Assembly: GCF_036116635.1 (NCBI RefSeq)
Contig: NZ_CP107995.1
Span: 6,820,001 to 6,884,000, forward strand
Source of the DNA: Amycolatopsis sp. NBC_00345
GTDB lineage: Bacteria > Actinomycetota > Actinomycetes > Mycobacteriales > Pseudonocardiaceae
DNA length: 64,000 nt
Reading direction: 5' to 3'
Position numbers and translations under genes: made by a program. Positions 56,961-64,000 of this stretch are shown piece after piece. How positions within the stretch are numbered: the stretch's first letter is position 1; each line of letters begins with the position of its first letter. The notes under the pieces are model-generated. The model had not been told where the DNA came from. It saw only the letters and a program-made list of their open reading frames with translations, and searched no databases.

Positions 56961-57002
56961 GCCCCGGAAGCTAACACGTCTCGTGAGGTCTTGGGCGGGG
57001 GT

Positions 57003-57053
57003 CCGTCAAGGCCTCCTTACCCGCGTGGGACGCGGGTAAGGAGGCCTTGACGG
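57003..57053. repeat. Palindrome family B, copy 3: 24-bp hairpin
   Basis: Arms 57003-57026 and 57030-57053, loop ggg, perfect. Identical to copy 2 apart from the loop (ccc versus ggg). It ends 2 nt before the stop of the DUF779 gene (57056) and lies upstream of the MOSC gene on the same strand. Confidence 0.9.
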
Positions 57054-57055
57054 CA

Positions 57056-57429
57056 CTAGCCGTTCAGCTCCGCCGACTCCGCGTCGCTGAACAACCGCGA
57101 GCGGATCAGGAAGCGCACGCCTTCGGGAGCCTCCAGGGAGAACCCGCTGCCGCGCCCGGTGACGACGTCGATCGTCAGGTGCGTGTGCTTCCAGTACTCG
57201 AACTGCGGACCGGACATCCACACCGGCACGGCGTCGATGCCGTCGACCGCCAGGTCGCCCAGGTGCACGTCCCGCTGGCCGATCTTGAACTCGCCGAGCG
57301 GGTAGCACATCGGGGCGCTGCCGTCGCAGCACCCGCCGGACTGGTGGAACATCACCGGGCCGTGGACGGCCACCAGCTTGCGCAGGAGGTCGCCCGCGGA
57401 CTCGGTGAGGTCCACCCGCCGGGTGCCCA

Positions 57430-57430
<1 letters not shown>
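57056..57430 (-). CDS. DUF779 protein, partner of the aldehyde dehydrogenase
   Basis: 124 residues from ATG at 57430, one base sharing the aldehyde dehydrogenase stop (TGATG). It carries the CCDGSAPMCY Cys cluster (from about residue 34), plus HTHLTIDVV and GSGFSLEAPEGVRFLIRSR. Proteins of this family are encoded beside alcohol/acetaldehyde dehydrogenases of the ExaC/AldB type, but their function is unknown. The tight coupling here supports a working link. It ends at palindrome B3. Confidence 0.88.
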
Positions 57431-58953
<1,523 letters not shown>

Positions 58954-59058
58954 CTTTCCTGCCTCGTTGCCGGGAGTGACGGACAGCCGCGAACGTTAGG
59001 CCGGGCTACGTTGCACGGACGTTGCGCGGCTGTGAGCTGGGTCTCTAGGCTGGGAGGC

Positions 59059-60531
59059 GTGGCGGAGCTGCCCGAGCCGGAATTGCTGCGCGATCCGGAG
59101 TCGTACGCGCGGCTGCTCAAACACGTCCGCGAGGCCGTGCTGTCCGGTGTCCCGGCCCCGCGTTCGCCGCGCTCCGTCGTTTCCGATTCCTGGCAGCGTT
59201 CCCTGGCCGCGCACGTCGACCCGGACTCGGGTGAGGCCCCGCTGGTGTACGAGCCGGCCGAGATGACCGATCTGCGCGAAGAACACCCCCTCGCGCCGGT
59301 GCTGCCGTTGCTGCGCCAGACCTTGGTGAGCATCGCCGACGACGCCGAGCACATGATGATCGTGACCGACGCCGAGGGCCTGATCCTCTGGCGCGAAGGC
59401 GCTTCCGGCGTCCTGCTGCGCGCGGACCGCGTGGCGCTCACGGAGGGCACGCGCTGGAGCGAGGAGGCGATCGGCACCAACGCGATGGGCACCACGCTGG
59501 CGACCGGTGAGCCGGTGCAGATCTACTCGGCCGAGCACCTGGTCCGCCGCTATCACGCGTGGACCTGCGCGGCGGCGCCCGTGCGGGACCCGGAGACCGG
59601 GATGCTGCTGGGGTCGATCGACGTCAGCGGGCCGCTGCGCACCGTGCACCCGGCGATGCTCGCGCTGGTCACCGCCACGGCCCAGCTCGCGGAGGGCCAG
59701 CTGCGCGCTCACCTGGCGGTGCGCGACGAGAAGGTGCGGCGCACGAACATGCGTCATCTGGACGCGTTGCGAGGCCGTCCCGGCGCGCTGCTTTCGGCGG
59801 GCGGGCGGGTGCTGGCCGCGGAGTCCTGCACCCTTCCGTCCACTGTGGAGGTACGCCGCGGCGGCGGCACGGTGACGCTGCCGGACGGCCGCATCGCCGT
59901 CGTCGACCCCCTCGACGACGGTTTCCTGCTGCGCCTGGCCACCTCCGGCCCGGCCCACCGCCGCCGGCTGCGGCTGGAATTCCTCACCGACGGCGCCGGA
60001 TCGACCACTGTGGACGGTCGCGAGGTCCCGTTCACGCTGCGGCACGCGGAAATCCTCACCCTGCTCGCACTGCACCCGCGCGGGTTGTCCGCGGAGCGCC
60101 TGGCCCTGCAGCTCTACGGCGAGAACGGCAACCCGGTCACCGTCCGCGCGGAGATCCACCGCCTGCGCACGCAGCTCGGCACGGGCGTCGTGCAGACCCG
60201 CCCGTACCGGCTGGCCGCCGACGTCGACGCAGATTTCCTACGCATCCGCGCGGCGCTGCGGCGCGGCGCGGCGGCCGACGCCGTCGAGGCCTTCCACGGC
60301 CCGCTCCTGTCGGAATCGGAGGCCCCGGCGATCCTCGAGGAACGCGAGGCCCTGACCGCCCAGGTCCGCCAGCTGGCCCTGAACAGCCCGGACCCGGCCG
60401 TGCTGTGGTCGTTCTGGGAGACCTCCTGCGGCGCGGACGACCGGGAGATCCTGGAAGCCCTGTGCGCCCGCCTCCCCGCCGACGACCCGCGCCTGGCCGC
60501 GGCGCGGACGCACCGGAACCGGCTGCGCTGA
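59059..60531 (+). CDS. GAF-domain transcriptional regulator with C-terminal winged helix, no AAA+ domain
   Basis: 490 residues, likely GTG at 59059; a GTG at 59032 is also possible and the ribosome site is poorly placed. N-terminal AcoR-like segment (RSPRSVVSDSWQRSL), GAF-type sensor (about 85-230: DAEHMMIVTDAEGLILWREG, GTRWSEEAIGTNAMGTTL, HAWTCAAAPVRDP), then a C-terminal winged-helix domain (FTLRHAEILTLLALHPRG, NPVTVRAEIHRLRTQLG). It lacks the sigma-54 AAA+ domain of AcoR. It is divergent from the aldehyde dehydrogenase across 105 bp and is the likely activator of that operon, perhaps sensing the aldehyde. Confidence 0.87.
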   Translation: MAELPEPELLRDPESYARLLKHVREAVLSGVPAPRSPRSVVSDSWQRSLAAHVDPDSGEAPLVYEPAEMTDLREEHPLAPVLPLLRQTLVSIADDAEHMMIVTDAEGLILWREGASGVLLRADRVALTEGTRWSEEAIGTNAMGTTLATGEPVQIYSAEHLVRRYHAWTCAAAPVRDPETGMLLGSIDVSGPLRTVHPAMLALVTATAQLAEGQLRAHLAVRDEKVRRTNMRHLDALRGRPGALLSAGGRVLAAESCTLPSTVEVRRGGGTVTLPDGRIAVVDPLDDGFLLRLATSGPAHRRRLRLEFLTDGAGSTTVDGREVPFTLRHAEILTLLALHPRGLSAERLALQLYGENGNPVTVRAEIHRLRTQLGTGVVQTRPYRLAADVDADFLRIRAALRRGAAADAVEAFHGPLLSESEAPAILEEREALTAQVRQLALNSPDPAVLWSFWETSCGADDREILEALCARLPADDPRLAAARTHRNRLR

Positions 60532-60538
60532 GTCGAAA

Positions 60539-61447
60539 TCAGGCCTTCACGGTCTCGCGGATGGCCTCGTCGACCGAGCGGGGCACCGGCGGTTCCACGA
60601 ACAGCTCACGCAGGAGCAGGCCGTCCAGGTGCTCGGCGGTGAGCCCGAGCTGGGTGCCGTTCCACCCGTTCACGAGGCCGCGGAGGCGGAGCATCGCCTT
60701 GACGACAACGGCGGGGATCGTGCGCACCGGGCGAGGACGGCCCGCCGCGCCGGCCAACCGCGTGAACATCTCCTTCCAGCGCAGGTTTTCCTCCACCACG
60801 GGAATGTCGGCGCCCGACGCGCCCTCCAGCGCCTCGACGGTCACGATGCCGACGCCGCTCGCGCTCGTCGCCGCGCTGCCGCCCACGGGCGCGAACAGCG
60901 GCGACGACGACCGGACCCACTTCACCAGCGGCACGGACCATTCCGGCACCCGCCCGGGCGCGACCCCGAACACGAACGGCACCTCGATGACCGCCACCGG
61001 CAGGTCCGGGCCCGCCGCCTCGCGCCCGAGCCGCGCCTGCTCGTTGCGGCTGTGCACGTACGGATGCTTCGCGGCCAGCCCCCACTCCGGGTGCACGCGG
61101 TCGAAGTACGTGTAATACGACGCCAGCACCGCGGCCCGCGTACAGCCCGCCGCACGGGCCGCGCTCAGCAGCGCCACCACCGGCGCGACGTTGCCCGCGT
61201 GCAGCCGTGGCGCGACCGGCCCCTTGCCCACCGCACGGTCGTCCATACCGCCCGCGAACACGACGCCGTCGTGGCCCGCGAGCAGCTCGCGCAGGTCTTC
61301 GTCGGAGACTGTCGTGACGTCGAGGACATGGTCGACGCCTTCACGGGGCGTACGCGCCACCGTGGTCGCCTCGTGCCCGCGCAACCGCAGCTGCTCCAGC
61401 ACGTGGTGCCCCAGCAGCCCGCTTCCGCCTACCACCAAGATCTTCAT
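60539..61447 (-). CDS. NAD(P)-dependent epimerase/dehydratase family protein
   Basis: 302 residues from ATG at 61447. N-terminal KILVVGGSGLLGHHVLEQL dinucleotide motif, then LLAGHDGVVFAGGMDD. The extended SDR pattern has LASYYTYFDRVHPEW (with Tyr) and HSRNEQARLG. No textbook YxxxK can be seen, so catalysis is uncertain. The C-terminal half is helical. Convergent with the GAF regulator 7 nt away. I infer NAD(P) binding but not the substrate. Confidence 0.8.
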   Translation of the reverse strand: MKILVVGGSGLLGHHVLEQLRLRGHEATTVARTPREGVDHVLDVTTVSDEDLRELLAGHDGVVFAGGMDDRAVGKGPVAPRLHAGNVAPVVALLSAARAAGCTRAAVLASYYTYFDRVHPEWGLAAKHPYVHSRNEQARLGREAAGPDLPVAVIEVPFVFGVAPGRVPEWSVPLVKWVRSSSPLFAPVGGSAATSASGVGIVTVEALEGASGADIPVVEENLRWKEMFTRLAGAAGRPRPVRTIPAVVVKAMLRLRGLVNGWNGTQLGLTAEHLDGLLLRELFVEPPVPRSVDEAIRETVKA

Positions 61448-61553
61448 GCCGGTGATCCTTCCGGACACCCGGCCGGTCCGGTGTTCCGGGACCAGTCCCG
61501 CAACCCGGCGTTTACCATTGCCGTCCACTGTGTTCCCACCGTCTGGAGGTGCG

Positions 61554-62507
61554 ATGGCCCGCTGGGGGCAACGCCGGCGACAGCGCCGCGTCCGGAACGT
61601 GACCGCGGCCGTCGTCGGATTCGGCAGCAGGCCGCCGACGCGGGGCGAGCAGAGCGCGCAGGAACTGCGGGCCGACGACGGCAGCCTGACGCCCACGGAG
61701 ATCGCCGGCCACCTGCGTGAGATCGCCGCGTGGATGCAGGCATTCGCCGAGAAGACGGCCCGCCGGGCCCGGGCCATCGAAACCCAGTACGGCCACCATT
61801 TCCGCACCGCCAGCCTGATCTACGGCGAGTACTACACGCCGTACCTCGACTATTTGGCCGCGCCGAAGAAGATCACCGCGGCCAACTCGGTGCGCCGGAA
61901 CGCTCTCGCACTGGCGGCCGTGTACGACCGCGTGGCCCGGAAGCCGCCGCGGGGACGTCGTCCGGACCTGGCGCAGTGCTACGAGCACAAGGACACGCCC
62001 AGGTTGCTCGCGGCGCTCGGTGACCGCGATCCCGGCGCCCGGCTGCAGGCCGTTCGTTTTCTGGGCCGGTTGCAGGCGACCGGCGCCGTGGATCCGTTGC
62101 TGGGCCTGCTCGATGACCCCGCAGCCGCCGAGGAGGCCGCGAGGGCGCTGGGCCGGATCGGTGACGCCCGGGCGGTGGACCCGCTGATCGGCTTCGTCCG
62201 CCGGAATCCCGATCTGAAGGAAGCCGCCACGGCCGTGGTCGCGCTCGGGGAGCTCGGCGACCCGCGGGCGGTCGGCTTCTTGCTGGAGTGCCTGGACGAG
62301 CGCCGCAACCGCGGCCTGATCGGCAACCTCGCGGCGCACGCGCTGGCGAAGATCGGCGACCCGCGGGCCGTGGCGCCGATGCGCGAGGTCCTGGCCCGCC
62401 GCCGGGCCGAAACGGCCGAGTCCGACGTCGGCAAACGTTTGCGCGACCTCGACTGCCGGCTCATCGAGGAGGCGATCAACACCCTCACCGGCGCACGCGA
62501 CAGCTGA
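61554..62507 (+). CDS. HEAT-repeat protein
   Basis: 317 residues, ATG with TGGAGG 4-5 nt upstream. The N-terminal ~150 residues are basic then helical (AEKTARRARAIETQYGHHF, YYTPYLDYLAAPKKI). From about 165 onward the sequence is a series of PBS-lyase HEAT repeats (LLAALGDRDPGARLQAVRFL, AARALGRIGDARAVDPLIGF, VVALGELGDPRAVGFLLECL, AHALAKIGDPRAVAPMREVL). It is a protein-protein scaffold of unknown partner. It is divergent from the epimerase and lies upstream of the SGNH hydrolase. Confidence 0.85.
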   Translation: MARWGQRRRQRRVRNVTAAVVGFGSRPPTRGEQSAQELRADDGSLTPTEIAGHLREIAAWMQAFAEKTARRARAIETQYGHHFRTASLIYGEYYTPYLDYLAAPKKITAANSVRRNALALAAVYDRVARKPPRGRRPDLAQCYEHKDTPRLLAALGDRDPGARLQAVRFLGRLQATGAVDPLLGLLDDPAAAEEAARALGRIGDARAVDPLIGFVRRNPDLKEAATAVVALGELGDPRAVGFLLECLDERRNRGLIGNLAAHALAKIGDPRAVAPMREVLARRRAETAESDVGKRLRDLDCRLIEEAINTLTGARDS

Positions 62508-62546
62508 CCCGGACCCGGACCCGGGCCCCTACGGGACGCAGGCCAC

Positions 62547-62561
62547 GTAGACACCGTCTAC
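62547..62561. promoter_or_regulatory. Candidate TetR operator upstream of the SGNH-tetR operon
   Basis: gtagac-acc-gtctac: perfect 6-bp arms. A second small palindrome gacagtgtc (62574-62582) follows 12 bp later, sharing the TAGACA start. Both lie within 70 bp upstream of the SGNH gene and fit autoregulation by the TetR encoded downstream. Confidence 0.6.
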
Positions 62562-62615
62562 ACAAGTTTGATAGACAGTGTCCACAAGGTGAACCAGGGG
62601 TTACGGAGATTCGAC

Positions 62616-63401
62616 ATGGGCTTCCAGAGATTCGTCGCCGTCGGCGACAGCTGCGCCGAGGGGCTCGACGACCCGTACCCCGACCACAGCCAGTACCGCG
62701 GCTGGGCCGACTTCGTCGCCGGCCGGCTCGCCCGCCACGAGCCCGGGTTCCGCTACGCCAACCTCGCCGTGCGCGGACGGCGCCTCGACCAGATCACCGC
62801 CGAGCAGCTGCCCACCGCCGAGCGGCTCGAGCCCGACCTGGTCGCGCTGTTCGGCGGCGGCAACGACGTGATGAGCCGCGGCTGGGACGCGCGCACGGTC
62901 GCCCGCCGCGTCGACGCCGCCATCCGCCACTGCACCCGCATCGCGCCCACCGTCGTCACGTTCACCCTCAGCGACATCTCCCACCGCATGCCGCTCGGCG
63001 CCCGCATGCGCCCCCGCGTCACCGCGCTCAACGACGCCATCCGCGAGGCCTCCGTCAGCTACGGCGCCAAGCTCGTGGACCTGTGGCCCGACCAGGCCGC
63101 GCACGACGCCCGCTACTTCGGCCCGGACCGCCTGCACCTGTCCGAGACCGGCCACCTCCGCGTCGCCGGCCACGTGCTCACCAGTCTCGGCATCGGCCAC
63201 GACGGTGGCTGGCTCCGCCCACTGCCCGGGGTGCCGGCGCGGTCGAGCGTCCGCGCCGACCTGCTCTGGTTGTGCCGGGAGGTGCTGCCGGTCGGCGTCA
63301 CGCGGCTGCGCAACCGCCTCACCGGGCGCTCCCCCGGCGACGGGTTCCTGCCCAAGCGCCCCGATCTGCTGCCCGTGGCCTTCAGCGAGGCGCAGCTGTG
63401 A
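62616..63401 (+). CDS. SGNH/GDSL hydrolase
   Basis: 261 residues from ATG at 62616 with GGAG 8 nt upstream; the TTG at 62568 lies inside the operator. Block I AVGDSCAEGLDD carries the catalytic Ser (about residue 10), block III GGGND, and block V DRLHLSETGH carries the Asp-His. It hydrolyses esters. No signal peptide, so cytoplasmic. It is translationally coupled to a TetR gene (GTGA overlap), a recurring actinobacterial pair. The true substrate is unknown. Confidence 0.92.
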   Translation: MGFQRFVAVGDSCAEGLDDPYPDHSQYRGWADFVAGRLARHEPGFRYANLAVRGRRLDQITAEQLPTAERLEPDLVALFGGGNDVMSRGWDARTVARRVDAAIRHCTRIAPTVVTFTLSDISHRMPLGARMRPRVTALNDAIREASVSYGAKLVDLWPDQAAHDARYFGPDRLHLSETGHLRVAGHVLTSLGIGHDGGWLRPLPGVPARSSVRADLLWLCREVLPVGVTRLRNRLTGRSPGDGFLPKRPDLLPVAFSEAQL

Positions 63402-63961
63402 GACAGCGGCTGATCAGCACCGCCACCGCCCTGCTCACCGACGCCGGCGTGGAAGCGGTGACGCTGCGCGGCATCGCGAAGGCGGCCGGCGTCTCCCACG
63501 GCGCGCCACTCCGGCACTTCTCCGGACGCGCCGAGCTGCTGTCCGTCGTCGCGACGCGGGGCTTCACCCAGCTACTCGACCGCGGTTCCCATCTCCCCGA
63601 CGGCACGCCGCGAGAGCGCCTCACAGCCGCCTGCCACGCGTACGTCGACTTCGCGCTGAGCAACCCGGCGATGTTCGAGCTGATGTTCCGCCGCGACCTG
63701 ACCGACCCGGGCGAGCCCGGCCTGGCCAGCGCGAGCAGCATCGTCTTCGACTTCTTCGCCAAGCTGGTCCACGAAGACCGCGAAGCAGCGAAGGACGGGC
63801 GCCTCCGCGAAGGAACCGACTCGCGGCTGGTCGCGGCTTCGCTCTGGGCGGCGTTGCACGGGCTGGCGCAACTGTGGCTGTGGGGCGGGCTGGCCGGGGC
63901 GAGCTTCGCGCCTTCGCCGGAATCAGCTCTCGCCGTGACGCTGGACGCGTACTTGGGCTGA
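63398..63961 (+). CDS. TetR family regulator (WHG-type C-terminus)
   Basis: 187 residues from GTG at 63398, overlapping the SGNH stop as GTGA. HTH: ISTATALLTDAGVEAVTLRG then IAKAAGVSHGAPLRHFSG. The C-domain carries the ALHGLAQLWLWGG segment typical of WHG-type TetR proteins. It probably represses the SGNH-tetR operon at the palindrome 62547-62561. The window ends 39 bp after its stop. Confidence 0.9.
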   Translation: MRQRLISTATALLTDAGVEAVTLRGIAKAAGVSHGAPLRHFSGRAELLSVVATRGFTQLLDRGSHLPDGTPRERLTAACHAYVDFALSNPAMFELMFRRDLTDPGEPGLASASSIVFDFFAKLVHEDREAAKDGRLREGTDSRLVAASLWAALHGLAQLWLWGGLAGASFAPSPESALAVTLDAYLG

Positions 63962-64000
63962 CGCTCGGCGAAGAGCGGCCAGGGTTCCTCCCCAGGCCCT

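Overview
The window is high-GC DNA with codon use and gene order typical of a filamentous actinomycete. F420-type oxidoreductase, RpfB-type factor, protein O-mannosyltransferase, WHG-type TetR regulators and the mazG / SurA-like lipoprotein / mfd / glmU / prs / rplY / pth neighbourhood point to the Pseudonocardiaceae. My guess is an Amycolatopsis-like genome, but that is inference from gene content, not a database match. It is chromosomal core with small accessory insertions. I see no insertion sequence, prophage, CRISPR array or rRNA; there is one tRNA (Gln).

Layout. 1-3300: anti-sigma/ECF sigma pair, mazG and a SurA-like lipoprotein on the minus strand, then a small plus-strand gene convergent with mfd. 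3333-13040: mfd, a non-coding stretch with a 33-nt tandem repeat, a PQQ-type sugar dehydrogenase lipoprotein, a gene remnant, an SDR/MarR divergent pair leading into isochorismatase and Nudix genes, and a desaturase-TetR operon. 13247-17628: tRNA-Gln, a GGDEF protein, glmU-prs. 17811-24024: F420 oxidoreductase, a TetR/acyl-CoA ligase divergent pair, secreted lipase, NAD(P)-binding protein, lipoprotein. 24360-26108: rplY, pth, a DivIVA-domain protein. 26458-39099 (mostly minus strand): acyl-AMP/CoA ligase, ABC-F ATPase, ispE, an orphan MetN-like ATPase behind a SAM riboswitch, a TetR/small membrane protein pair, ksgA, rpf, tatD, metG. 39162-46145: PadR-controlled ABC-2 exporter, GH25-like protein, pabB, quinone-oxidoreductase/QsdR pair, rsmI. 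46212-64000: pmt, AraC, methyltransferase, a Ser/Thr kinase with N-terminal membrane domain, prpE, TetR/oxidoreductase pair, GH20 hexosaminidase, MOSC protein, an aldehyde dehydrogenase-DUF779 operon with a divergent GAF regulator, epimerase, HEAT-repeat protein, and an SGNH hydrolase-TetR operon.

Two themes stand out. First, at least four families of long, nearly perfect palindromes (15-25 bp arms, 2-19 nt loops) sit directly against stop codons. They recur at ten positions and show compensatory base changes between copies, so they behave like a genome-wide set of gene-end hairpins. Second, a SAM-I-type riboswitch precedes a lone MetN/NIL-domain ATPase that keeps Walker A but has lost several other catalytic motifs and has no permease or binding protein nearby.

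Many local regulators (MarR, TetR x4, PadR, QsdR-type) have an obvious inverted-repeat operator in the adjacent intergenic region. These are listed individually so each can be tested.
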